NCBI RefSeq assembly: GCF_016403105.1
Contig: NZ_CP046155.1
Span: 2,385,906-2,449,905, forward strand
From: Leptolyngbya sp. BL0902
GTDB taxonomy: Bacteria > Cyanobacteriota > Cyanobacteriia > Phormidesmidales > Phormidesmidaceae
DNA length: 64,000 nt
Reading direction: 5' to 3'
How positions within the stretch are numbered: position 1 is the first letter of the stretch; each line of letters begins with the position of its first letter. The position numbers and the translations under genes were made by a program. The notes beneath the pieces are model-generated. The model saw only the letters and a list, made by a program, of their open reading frames with translations, searched no databases and was not told the DNA's origin. Of the stretch, positions 1 through 7,651 are shown piece by piece.

Positions 1-483
1 CCGAATGAAGCGGCAGTGGGGCGAAAAAATGGTGCCCCATTCTGGCAAGCCGCGTTCTTGGGCGAAGGGCGGTGGGGCCAGGGCCGTGAGGGCTTTGTCA
101 TAGGCGGGGGGCAGGGTGTCGGCCACGGGGGAAAGATCGACAATGGCGGCGCTGATTTGCCCTCGGCCACCCACCAGGTCGCAGCCAAACATCGGTAGGC
201 CGTATTCAGGATTCGGGAACATCACACAATGGAGGATGTCCAGGTTATTGCCGACCCGCGCCAGTTCTAGGTGCAGCTTGCGAAACTGGGGCGCTTGGTA
301 GCCGTGGTTTTCGATGGTCAGCCGTTCGCCCTCTAGCTTGCCCTCCACATAGCCCAAGTCCTCCGGCAGTGCGTAGGGAGACAGATCCAGATAGTCCTGC
401 CACACCGCCTCGATACGGTTGGCCAAGGCCCGAATCATGGGGTGCTGCTGTTCCCGCAGGGAAGGGAGAGGAGAAGACGCCAT
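1..483 (-). CDS. pcyA: Phycocyanobilin:ferredoxin oxidoreductase, 3' end outside window
   Basis: Reduces biliverdin IXalpha to phycocyanobilin with electrons from ferredoxin, giving the chromophore of phycobilisomes and phytochromes. The frame is open from an ATG at 483 to the first base of the window (161 residues), against about 240 for the family, so the C-terminal third is missing only because of the window edge. The segment around residues 85-103 ([19 protein letters not shown]) is the family core: His85 and Asp102 have the 17-residue spacing of the catalytic His88/Asp105 pair of Synechocystis PcyA. It is divergent from the gene starting at 604. The identification is by sequence memory and firm. 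Confidence 0.93.
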   Translation of the reverse strand, partial: MASSPLPSLREQQHPMIRALANRIEAVWQDYLDLSPYALPEDLGYVEGKLEGERLTIENHGYQAPQFRKLHLELARVGNNLDILHCVMFPNPEYGLPMFGCDLVGGRGQISAAIVDLSPVADTLPPAYDKALTALAPPPFAQERGLPEWGTIFSPHCRFIR

Positions 484-603
484 GGAACCAGAATGCATAT
501 AGTAGACTTTCAGCATATCAGCCTACGCTAGCAGGCTGTGACCCGCGATACGGTTTCTTGGCAACCGCTGGCTCAATCTTGGCGTGGTAGAGAGGAGAGA
601 CGG

Positions 604-1692
604 GTGAAGCTCACAGACTGGATTAACTTAGCGCTGCTCGGCATTAGCTTGTATGTGCTGTGGCGGTTTCGGCAGATTGTGCTGCTGATTTTTGCTGCCG
701 TCGTCCTCGTGACGGCCCTCAATAGCCTGACGCGGCTGTTTGTGCGTACCTATGGCTGGCCCCGCGACCGGGCGTTGCTCGTCACATCGGCCTTTGTGGC
801 GTTGGGAGGCTTCATTTTTCTGGGCCTTGTCTTTCCTCTCTTTGCCAGCCAGTTTCAGGAACTATTGGAACTCACTCCCAAGGGGTTTGCGGTCCTCACG
901 GGCTGGTTCGACGACTTCCGCGCAAATCCGCCCGACTGGTTTCCCGACCAAGATATCCAGCTTATCCCTGACTTTAGCGAACTGCTGCGTCAAGTCACCA
1001 ATATCAGCACCACGGTCTTCGGCAACTTCCTATCCTTCTTCTCCAGCTCGGTGGCTATTTTGCTGCAAGTGCTGCTGCTGCTGGTTCTCACCCTGATGAT
1101 TTTGGCTAATCCTCCCGCCTATCGGGGGTTGCTGCTGCGGATGTTTCCCTCCAGCTATCGCCAGCGGGCCGATGATATTCTCACCCGCTGCGAATCCGCC
1201 CTCATGTCGTGGTTGGGGGGAGTGGCGCTCAGCTCAATGTTTGTGGGCACCCTCAGCTTTGTGGGGCTGATTATTTTGGGCGTGCCCTATGCCTTTGCCC
1301 ACGCCGTCCTCGCTGGGATGTTTAACTTCATTCCCAACCTGGGGCCAACCCTCAGCGCCATCTTTCCCATCTTTGTGGCGCTGCTGCAATCTCCCGGCAA
1401 GGCCCTGGCGGTGCTGGTGCTCTACGTCGTCATCCAAAATGTTGAAAGCTACTGGTTCACCCCCATGACCATGCAGAAGCAGGTTTCCCTTCTGCCCGCC
1501 GCCACCCTCATTGCCCAGATTTTCTTCACCACCTTCCTCGGCCCCTTGGGGCTAATTTTGGCCCTTCCCTTGGCGGTGGTCTGCAAAACCTGGATCGAAG
1601 AAGCCTGGATTAAGGACGTGCTAGATCGCGATGGCCCATCGGATTCGGCCCTCACACCCCCACCTCCGTCCCCCTTTCTCGGCCATCGGTAA
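604..1692 (+). CDS. AI-2E family transporter (PF01594-type membrane protein)
   Basis: Polytopic inner-membrane protein of 363 residues if it starts at the GTG at 604, which follows a purine-rich AGAGGAGAG. The frame is open further upstream to an ATG at 538, but that extension is hydrophilic and unlike the family. The N-terminus shows hydrophobic segments (WINLALLGISLYVLW, then a second close behind), a soluble stretch with GWFDDFRANPPDW, and a C-terminal membrane block containing GMFNFIPNLGP and PLGLILALPLAV, all typical of the AI-2E/YdiK/PerM family. Members export small molecules or ions; the substrate cannot be told. The gene at 1738 follows after 45 bases and may be co-transcribed. Confidence 0.85.
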   Translation: MKLTDWINLALLGISLYVLWRFRQIVLLIFAAVVLVTALNSLTRLFVRTYGWPRDRALLVTSAFVALGGFIFLGLVFPLFASQFQELLELTPKGFAVLTGWFDDFRANPPDWFPDQDIQLIPDFSELLRQVTNISTTVFGNFLSFFSSSVAILLQVLLLLVLTLMILANPPAYRGLLLRMFPSSYRQRADDILTRCESALMSWLGGVALSSMFVGTLSFVGLIILGVPYAFAHAVLAGMFNFIPNLGPTLSAIFPIFVALLQSPGKALAVLVLYVVIQNVESYWFTPMTMQKQVSLLPAATLIAQIFFTTFLGPLGLILALPLAVVCKTWIEEAWIKDVLDRDGPSDSALTPPPPSPFLGHR

Positions 1693-1737
1693 GCCAATTC
1701 ACGATAAGATCGGCGGGTTGCAATCAAGAGAGATACT

Positions 1738-2094
1738 ATGGCCGATACCGATACCCCCAACCCCTCCCCCGATAAGCCCAAGAAAAAAATTATTACCACC
1801 AGCAGCCAACGGAACGAAGGCGGCGAAGGTGGCGAAGGCGGCGAACGTCGTGAACGTAGCGAACGCGGCGAGCGTCGGGGTGGCAAAGGTCGTCGCGGGG
1901 GTCGGGGTCGGGAAGAGGAACGCAAACCCGCTGTTCCCCCCGCCCTCATGCGCGGCCCCAGGCCCAAGCCCAAAGCTGAAGTGGTGGAAGAGGTGATTGA
2001 AGAAACGGCTGCTGAGACTGAAGCCGCCCCTGAAGAGGCTCCTACCGAAGACGCCACGACCGAGGCGACAGCTGAAGCCACCGCAGAGAGCTAA
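1738..2094 (+). CDS. Small charged low-complexity protein
   Basis: Predicted 118-residue protein with ATG at 1738 and no recognisable fold. Residues about 28-62 form a Gly/Arg/Glu tract (GGEGGEGG, then RRGGKGRRGGRGR) like RGG-type RNA-binding regions. Residues about 80-118 are acidic and Ala/Thr/Glu-rich. The basic-then-acidic layout suggests a disordered nucleic-acid or protein partner, but this is inference. It lies 45 bases after the AI-2E gene on the same strand and is followed by an inverted repeat at 2102-2143. The opposite strand also carries a long open frame here, which I take as a by-product of the skewed composition. Confidence 0.6.
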   Translation: MADTDTPNPSPDKPKKKIITTSSQRNEGGEGGEGGERRERSERGERRGGKGRRGGRGREEERKPAVPPALMRGPRPKPKAEVVEEVIEETAAETEAAPEEAPTEDATTEATAEATAES

Positions 2095-2101
2095 ACCTTC
2101 G

Positions 2102-2143
2102 GCTACCCCAAACCGGGATTCTGAGCATCAACCCTGGGGTAGC
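2102..2143 (+). terminator. Inverted repeat after the 1738 gene
   Basis: Nine-base arms GCTACCCCA (2102-2110) and TGGGGTAGC (2135-2143) match perfectly and start 7 bases after the stop codon. No T-run follows, so it may be a processing or pause hairpin rather than a classical terminator. Confidence 0.45.
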
Positions 2144-2195
2144 GTGAATGACCTCAGGCTGTGGATGAATCTGTGGATGATCTAACGGTCTAAGA

Positions 2196-2237
2196 AAACC
2201 CCTGGGATCGAGGCATTGCGTCACGTCCCAGGGGTTT
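2196..2237. terminator. Bidirectional terminator between convergent genes
   Basis: Perfect 12-base arms AAACCCCTGGGA (2196-2207) and TCCCAGGGGTTT (2226-2237) flank an 18-base loop. The position, between the plus-strand gene ending at 2094 and the minus-strand gene ending at 2249, suits termination in both directions. Confidence 0.7.
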
Positions 2238-2248
2238 GTGGTTTTGGC

Positions 2249-3847
2249 CTAGGCTGCGAGGGGCGCTTCTTCTGGGGTGGGCGTGGCCAGCTTGGCGGAT
2301 TGGTAGGCGGCAAGCTGAGCTTCGATGTTTTGGCGCACGATTTGACGGAAGTCGAGGAAGTGCTCGGCCTGGGCGCAGACGGAGACATAGTTCGCCGCTA
2401 CCGCAGGGTAGCGCCAGAGGATGATGGCCAGGTTGATCCAGAAGCGCAGGCGGGTCTTGCGCTTAATGCCCTGCCGCCAGAGGACGATGAAAAAGGCACG
2501 GATGGTAATCCAGTTAATATCCGGTGCCCCAGCGGAGACGGTGCGGTTTTTATAGTTGCGTTTTTGGGCTTCTCCTAGCATCAAAAAGTGGCGGAAGGTG
2601 CGGTTGAGGACAATCAGCGGATCGTACAAATCCCAGAAGGTTTGGATAAATTCTTCAGTGATGTCTTCGATGGGCCGAGTGGGCACGAAATTCATCAGGG
2701 TGGCCTGGTTGATGTCGGCGCTCTTGCCCAGCAAGCGACCTTCTTTTTCTAGGCGGTGCCAGAGGGCGGTATCCGGCAGGGCTTGCAGCATACTCACCAT
2801 GGCGGTGGGGATGGCGGTTTGCTCCACAAATTGATAGATGCGTTCGCCTGCGCCTTTTTTCTCGCCGTCAAAGCCGACGATGAATCCGGCCATCACCCGC
2901 AGTCCGGCGTTGGCAATGGCGACCACCGATTCCGATAGCGGATCGCGAACATTTTGGAACTTTTTGGTGAGGGCGAGGCTATCGTCATCGGGGGTTTCGA
3001 TGCCTAAAAAGACGGTGCCAAAGTTGCAGTCCACCATCATCTGCATCAGTTCTGGATCTTGGGCCAAGTCTACCGAAGCCTCAGTGGCAAAGGAGAAGGG
3101 ATAGCCGTGCTCCTCCATCCAGGGCTTCATGGCCGTCAGCAGGCGTTTGACGTTGCGCTTGTTGCCGATGAAGTTATCATCCACCATGAAGATGCTGCGC
3201 CGCCAGCCCAGGTCGTAGAGGTACTGAAGCTCGGCCAAAAGCTGATCGGGCTCTTTGGTGCGGGGTTTGCGCCCATAGAGCACAATGATGTCGCAAAATT
3301 CGCACTGAAAGGGACAGCCCCGCGAAAATTGGATCGACATTTCGGCATAGGCATCTAGCTCCAGCAGGTCGTAGCGGGGGATGGGGGTGTCGGTAACGGC
3401 GGGTTTTTCGCCCCCAGAGCGGAAGGTGCCGCTGCGGTCGCCCCGTTCCACCGCCTCCACAAACATGGGTAGGGTAATTTCCCCTTCGTCTAAAATCAAA
3501 AAGTCGGCCCCGGCTTCTTCCGCTTCGTGGGGCAGAGAGGTGGGATAGGGGCCACCCACGGCCACCAGCTTGCCGTATTCCTTCGCGGTACGAATAGCGG
3601 CCAAAAAGTCGGGCCGATGGACGATCATGGCGGAGACAATCACAATATCGGCCCAGCGCCACTCGGCGTCTTCCACCTCCCGCACATTGCGGTCTACCAG
3701 CTTAAAATTCCAGCTTTGGGGCAAAATAGCCGCCACCGTCACCAGACCCAAGGGCGGCAACTGTGCCTTCATGCCTACCAGTTCCAGGGTTTTATCAAAG
3801 GACCAAAAGCTTTTTGGAAAACGAGGATAAACCAGCAGGATATTCAT
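2249..3847 (-). CDS. B12-binding radical SAM protein (DUF4070 type, HpnP-like)
   Basis: 532 residues from an ATG at 3847. The N-terminal ~140 residues look like a cobalamin-binding Rossmann domain (MNILLVYPRFPKSFWSFD; later VAVGGPYPTSLP). The radical SAM core follows, with the [4Fe-4S] ligands Cys178, Cys182 and Cys185 in SRGCPFQCEFCDII. The C-terminal part resembles DUF4070. Such enzymes use SAM plus cobalamin to methylate unactivated carbons or similar; the relative HpnP methylates hopanoids at C-2. The sequence start matches a class widespread in cyanobacteria, and I cannot tell true HpnP from its paralogues. No hopanoid genes are nearby. Confidence 0.85.
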   Translation of the reverse strand: MNILLVYPRFPKSFWSFDKTLELVGMKAQLPPLGLVTVAAILPQSWNFKLVDRNVREVEDAEWRWADIVIVSAMIVHRPDFLAAIRTAKEYGKLVAVGGPYPTSLPHEAEEAGADFLILDEGEITLPMFVEAVERGDRSGTFRSGGEKPAVTDTPIPRYDLLELDAYAEMSIQFSRGCPFQCEFCDIIVLYGRKPRTKEPDQLLAELQYLYDLGWRRSIFMVDDNFIGNKRNVKRLLTAMKPWMEEHGYPFSFATEASVDLAQDPELMQMMVDCNFGTVFLGIETPDDDSLALTKKFQNVRDPLSESVVAIANAGLRVMAGFIVGFDGEKKGAGERIYQFVEQTAIPTAMVSMLQALPDTALWHRLEKEGRLLGKSADINQATLMNFVPTRPIEDITEEFIQTFWDLYDPLIVLNRTFRHFLMLGEAQKRNYKNRTVSAGAPDINWITIRAFFIVLWRQGIKRKTRLRFWINLAIILWRYPAVAANYVSVCAQAEHFLDFRQIVRQNIEAQLAAYQSAKLATPTPEEAPLAA

Positions 3848-4105
3848 GGATACTAACGTAGGATTTCCGCCATCCTACGAGAGTTATCCTAAATGTGCAA
3901 ACTGGAAGCCGTGGGAGTGTCCCAGTTGGCAGGATTTTTAGCCGTTTTGGAGGGTGTGCCAGCGTTCATCAACATCCCCTAGTGCGGGGATTTTCTATCG
4001 CCTTGCTGACCTTTTGGCGTGCTTTGATTGACTCAAATCTATGATTTGTCCTGGGTTAATCCATGGTGATGACGGCCCCTGGCGATAGCGACCCTCTGAA
4101 TCACC

Positions 4106-5176
4106 CTAGGCGGCGTGGCGTTCGAGGGCCAACTGCACCAGGGTATCCACCAGTTCCGGGAAGGGTACACCGCTGGCCTCCCAGAGCATGGGATACATAC
4201 TGGTTGCCGTAAAGCCGGGGAGGGTGTTGATTTCGTTGATCAAGATTTCCCGGGTAGCTTCCACATAGAAAAAGTCCACTCGCGAGAGTCCGGCGGCATC
4301 CACGGCCTGAAACGCCTTCACCGCCATGTCCCGGATTTGCTGGCTGACGGCCTCCGGCAGAGGGGAGGGAATGGTGAGGTCGGCTTGGCCGCTAGTGTAT
4401 TTGGTTTCGTAGTCGTAGAAGTCGCTCTGGAAGGAGATTTCCCCCAGCACCGAGGCCCGTGGGTTGTCGTTACCGAGGACGGCGCATTCCACCTCGCGGG
4501 CCACCACTCCGGCTTCGACGATCAGCCGTCGGTCGTAGCTGGCGGCACTGTCGAGAGCGGCTTCCAGTTCGCGGCGGTTGGTGGCCTTGGCAATGCCCAC
4601 GGAAGACCCCAGGTTGGCGGGTTTGACAAAGCAGGGATAGCCCAGTTCGGCTTCAATCTGGTCGCACAGTTTAGGGAACACGCAGGGATTTGACCACACC
4701 TCACTGCGGTTCACGGCCAAATACTTCACCTGGGGTAGACCCGCCTGGGCAAAGGCGTTTTTCATGGCGATTTTGTCCATCCCCGCGGCCGAACCCAGCA
4801 CCCCAGAGCCCACCCAGGGGCGCTGCATCAGGGTGAACACGCCCTGTACGGTACCGTCTTCGCCGTTGGGGCCGTGGAGCACCGGAAACCACACGTCCAC
4901 CTCATCCACCTGGCTAAACTGGGGCAGTCGTTGCAGCGACGTGATAGTTTCGGCGGCAGGTAAGTCGCTGAGGGGAAGTCCGGCGGCAAGTACCTCAGCC
5001 GCCTCAGCACCCGCCAGCCACACGCCATCCTTACGAATATAGACGGGCAAGATGTGGTACTTCTCCGCATTGGCCCCGCTGCTCAGCCCCCGCGCAATCG
5101 CCTGGGCCGACCGAATCGACACCTCATGCTCCCCAGAGCAGCCGCCAAATACCAAGCCCACCGTCATCGCCGTCAT
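4106..5176 (-). CDS. ddl: D-alanine--D-alanine ligase
   Basis: Joins two D-alanines with ATP in the cytoplasm for peptidoglycan precursor synthesis. I start it at the ATG at 5176 (356 residues), because the conserved beginning [15 protein letters not shown] follows at once; the longer open frame to 5266 adds residues foreign to the family. ATP-grasp features are visible: the glycine-rich loop [10 protein letters not shown], then SRVDFFY, and the metal and substrate loop [19 protein letters not shown] near the C-terminus. It follows hypD on the same strand with a 217-base gap that holds a copy of the palindromic repeat, so it is probably transcribed separately. Confidence 0.95.
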   Translation of the reverse strand: MTAMTVGLVFGGCSGEHEVSIRSAQAIARGLSSGANAEKYHILPVYIRKDGVWLAGAEAAEVLAAGLPLSDLPAAETITSLQRLPQFSQVDEVDVWFPVLHGPNGEDGTVQGVFTLMQRPWVGSGVLGSAAGMDKIAMKNAFAQAGLPQVKYLAVNRSEVWSNPCVFPKLCDQIEAELGYPCFVKPANLGSSVGIAKATNRRELEAALDSAASYDRRLIVEAGVVAREVECAVLGNDNPRASVLGEISFQSDFYDYETKYTSGQADLTIPSPLPEAVSQQIRDMAVKAFQAVDAAGLSRVDFFYVEATREILINEINTLPGFTATSMYPMLWEASGVPFPELVDTLVQLALERHAA

Positions 5177-5351
5177 TGTGTCGCCCCTATCACGCCAGTT
5201 AGCGCATAGGGTATCACAGACTGCTTGGCCTATCGCGGCAGGAATGATTTGGGGCACAAAGCCCACGGCAAGCCCCAGATGAACGATGGACGTTTGCTCG
5301 TCGGGAACCCTAGAAAGACATGGACAAGGGCGTAAAAAAGGGCATGAAAAA

Positions 5352-5375
5352 GGGTGTGGAGACCACGCCCCTACG
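5352..5375 (+). repeat. Palindromic repeat family, copy a
   Basis: GTGTGGAGACCACGCCCC at the core, followed by TACG, in the gap between ddl and hypD. It shares the core GGAGACC and the right end CGCCCCTACG with copies at 8034, 13617 and 15661, but the arms carry a compensating change (GTGG/CCAC in place of GAGG/CCTC), so the pairing is preserved. Confidence 0.65.
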
Positions 5376-5393
5376 ATGCCATCGTCACTTGAC

Positions 5394-6533
5394 TTATACT
5401 CGACTCACCTGCCGTCGCTCCGTGGCTAGGCGTCCATATTTGTAGTAGGCGGCGCAAGCTCCCTCAGAGGACACCATGCAGGCTCCCAGCGGACTTTCTG
5501 GCGTGCAGGCGGTGCCGAATACCTTGCAATCCCAGGGCTTTTTCACACCTTTTAGAATCTCGCCGCAGGCACAGGCCCGATGATCCGCCACCTGCCGACC
5601 GGGGAGGGTGAATTTCTCTTCCGCATCCCACGCCGCCAGGGCTGGTCGCATCCGTAGCCCAGAGGCCGGAATATCTCCCAAGCCACGCCATTCAAAGGTG
5701 GGGCGCACCTCAAACACCTCGGCCATCGCCCCCATCGCCACCGCATTACCCTGATCGTTGACAAGGCGGGTGTACTGATTTTCCACCTCACAACGGCCCT
5801 CCGCCAACTGCCGCAGCACCATCCACACCGACTGCAAAATATCCAGCGGCTCGAAACCCGACACCACCACGGGTTTACCATAGTGAGCGGTAATCACCCG
5901 GTAAGGATCGGTGCCAATCACGGTGCTAACGTGCCCCGGCCCCACAAAACCATCCAGTTGCAAATCGGGGTTATCCAGCAGGGCTTCCAAGGCCGGAACT
6001 ACCAGGACGTGGTTGCTAAACAAACTAAAATTCATCACCCCCTGATCCCGCGCTTGCAGCACCGTGAGGGCCGTACTGGGGGCCGTGGTTTCAAAGCCAA
6101 TGGCGAAAAAGACCACTTCTTTATCAGGATTGGCCTTCGCCATCGCCAACGCATCCAGCGGCGAATACACCATGCGAATATCTGCCCCCTCCGCCTTGGC
6201 CTGGAGCAAATTCAGCGTTGAACCGGGCACCCGCATGGCATCGCCAAAGGTGGTGAAAATTACGTTGGGCTGCTGGGCAATGGTGATGGCATCATCCAAT
6301 CTTCCCTTAGGCATAATGCACACCGGACACCCCGGCCCATGGACGAGTTCAATGCTGGTCGGCAGCAAATGTTCTAACCCAAACTTAAAAATGGCGTGGG
6401 TATGGCCCCCGCAAACTTCCATAATTTTGATGGGGCCAGGTCGATCCTGGGTTAGCTTTTCCGCCAGTTGGGTAATATCCGCCAAAACGCCTTGAGCCTT
6501 AGCCGGATTACGAAATTCATCAACGTATTTCAT
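5394..6533 (-). CDS. hypD: Hydrogenase maturation protein HypD
   Basis: Iron-sulfur scaffold that, with HypC, assembles the Fe(CN)2CO group of [NiFe] hydrogenases. 379 residues, the usual length. The key cysteines are at the expected positions: Cys41 in MEVCGGHTH, and Cys69 and Cys72 in HGPGCPVC. The C-terminal [4Fe-4S] region contains [20 protein letters not shown] and [12 protein letters not shown]. It lies downstream of hypF and hypC on the same strand but is separated from hypC by a toxin-antitoxin-like pair. Hydrogenase structural genes and hypA, B and E are not in the window. Confidence 0.96.
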   Translation of the reverse strand: MKYVDEFRNPAKAQGVLADITQLAEKLTQDRPGPIKIMEVCGGHTHAIFKFGLEHLLPTSIELVHGPGCPVCIMPKGRLDDAITIAQQPNVIFTTFGDAMRVPGSTLNLLQAKAEGADIRMVYSPLDALAMAKANPDKEVVFFAIGFETTAPSTALTVLQARDQGVMNFSLFSNHVLVVPALEALLDNPDLQLDGFVGPGHVSTVIGTDPYRVITAHYGKPVVVSGFEPLDILQSVWMVLRQLAEGRCEVENQYTRLVNDQGNAVAMGAMAEVFEVRPTFEWRGLGDIPASGLRMRPALAAWDAEEKFTLPGRQVADHRACACGEILKGVKKPWDCKVFGTACTPESPLGACMVSSEGACAAYYKYGRLATERRQVSRV

Positions 6534-6622
6534 AGGTTAAAGATAAAGACAAGTATTTGTGATTCAAAAAGACAGAGAAAATCGCTGATACAAGGAAAAT
6601 TATGATTTCATGATTGACATTC

Positions 6623-6823
6623 CTAATTTTTGCCAGAAACTTTTTGGAGATTTGTCCAGCGAGTTGCCTGACTGCGATTCGATGACAGGTCAACTATTTC
6701 TCTGCCGCTTTCAGCTTCTTGTTTTTGCAGGTCAGCAAATAGCGATTTTAAGTCGTAATTGAAGGATCTCAGGTATTCTTCCCGAATTCTATGAATCTCT
6801 TCTACAATTTCATCTCGATACAT
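6623..6823 (-). CDS. Putative antitoxin partner of the PIN protein
   Basis: 66 residues from the ATG at 6823, two bases after the stop of the PIN gene, so the pair is translationally close. It begins MYRDEIVEEIHRIREEY, a helical charged segment like the small proteins that often follow this class of PIN genes, and continues with FNYDLKSLFADLQKQEAES. The order (toxin first) is the reverse of classical vapBC but common for this subgroup. The longer open frame to 6856 would overlap the PIN gene and is unlikely. The function is inferred from context and pattern only. Confidence 0.65.
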   Translation of the reverse strand: MYRDEIVEEIHRIREEYLRSFNYDLKSLFADLQKQEAESGREIVDLSSNRSQATRWTNLQKVSGKN

Positions 6824-6825
6824 TA

Positions 6826-7299
6826 TTAATCTCCAAGTAGTTCGTAGGGTGTGCAAAGGATGGGTAGTTCATATCCAAAGTCGGCGCTAATTTGTGCTAA
6901 CCGCCTTTGGATTTGGGCATTCGCTATGTGTTTACAATTCCATGTCAGCAGGTAGTCCATTCCATGAATTGTTGAAGCAGCAATATGAACGGCATCAATA
7001 TCGGCTTTTGCGGGAAGATTGCTGCGTGCTAGAAAATTCTCTGCCAGACCCAGTACAGATGAGTTCAGCTCGAGTATTTTGATTTGGCTGATGATTTCGA
7101 GGCGTTGCGCTGCGATTTCGGCATCTCCCTGAGAGGTTTCCTTGACAACAGCTTGTGATGCGTATAATTGAAACTTACTACGACGATTCTCCCACCACTC
7201 CTTTGTTATCTCAATATTAGCGGCTACCACTATATCTCGGCTTGGGCGCGCAGTGAGATAGCCTAAAATGCTTGTTTCAATATAGATAGTTTCACTCAT
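6826..7299 (-). CDS. PIN-domain (VapC-like) putative toxin
   Basis: 157 residues from the ATG at 7299, which overlaps the hypC stop as TGATG, so it is translationally coupled to hypC. PIN features are IYIETSILGYL at the start (Glu where many PIN proteins have Asp), KADIDAVHIAAST in the middle and LLTWNCKHIAN near the end, supplying the acidic metal site of an RNase. The DNA from about 6540 to 7320 is visibly richer in A and T than hypF and hypD around it, which suggests acquisition. It is probably a toxin-antitoxin module with the gene at 6623; a housekeeping link to Hyp is not excluded. Confidence 0.78.
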   Translation of the reverse strand: MSETIYIETSILGYLTARPSRDIVVAANIEITKEWWENRRSKFQLYASQAVVKETSQGDAEIAAQRLEIISQIKILELNSSVLGLAENFLARSNLPAKADIDAVHIAASTIHGMDYLLTWNCKHIANAQIQRRLAQISADFGYELPILCTPYELLGD

Positions 7300-7571
7300 C
7301 AAAAGTTCGCTATTTCTAGTTCCTTAGTGTCAAATTCTGCCAGTTGATCTAACAAGACCAGAGTAGCAGCAGCTTCGTCAGGGTCGATGCGGTTGAGGGC
7401 AAAGCCAACGTGAACCAGCACCCATTCCCCTACACAGCTTTCGAGGGGATGATCGTCATCCACAATGCAGGCAATGTTAACAGGACGCCGCACGCCGCTG
7501 ATATCCACAATGGCGAGTTGATTAACGGGGTCACTAATGGATTGAATTTGACCGGGAATACCTAGGCACAT
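7299..7571 (-). CDS. hypC: Hydrogenase maturation chaperone HypC
   Basis: 90 residues beginning MCLGIPGQIQSI, where Cys2 is the essential residue that binds HypD and the hydrogenase precursor. The VLVHVGFALNRIDPDEA segment is the conserved beta-barrel end. It lies 80 bases after hypF on the same strand; the gap carries a TTTGAA-rich repeat. Its stop codon overlaps the start of the PIN gene. Confidence 0.95.
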   Translation of the reverse strand: MCLGIPGQIQSISDPVNQLAIVDISGVRRPVNIACIVDDDHPLESCVGEWVLVHVGFALNRIDPDEAAATLVLLDQLAEFDTKELEIANF

Positions 7572-7590
7572 GGGAATTTTTTGGAGTAAG

Positions 7591-7623
7591 TTTTGAACTT
7601 TGAATTTTGAACTTTGAATTGAA
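7591..7623. repeat. TTTGAA-type short tandem repeat, copy 1
   Basis: Alternating TTTGAACTTTGAATTTTGAA units between hypF and hypC. The same unit type occurs inside hypF at 9233-9270. Short tandem repeats of this kind are frequent in cyanobacterial genomes. Confidence 0.7.
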
Positions 7624-7651
7624 CACCGAAATCTCCATCGACAAAAGACGA

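Noticed and set aside
1449-2081. 210-codon minus-strand frame rich in Ser/Arg/Pro
   Set aside because: It is antisense to two better genes and arises from GC-skewed codons in the low-complexity gene.
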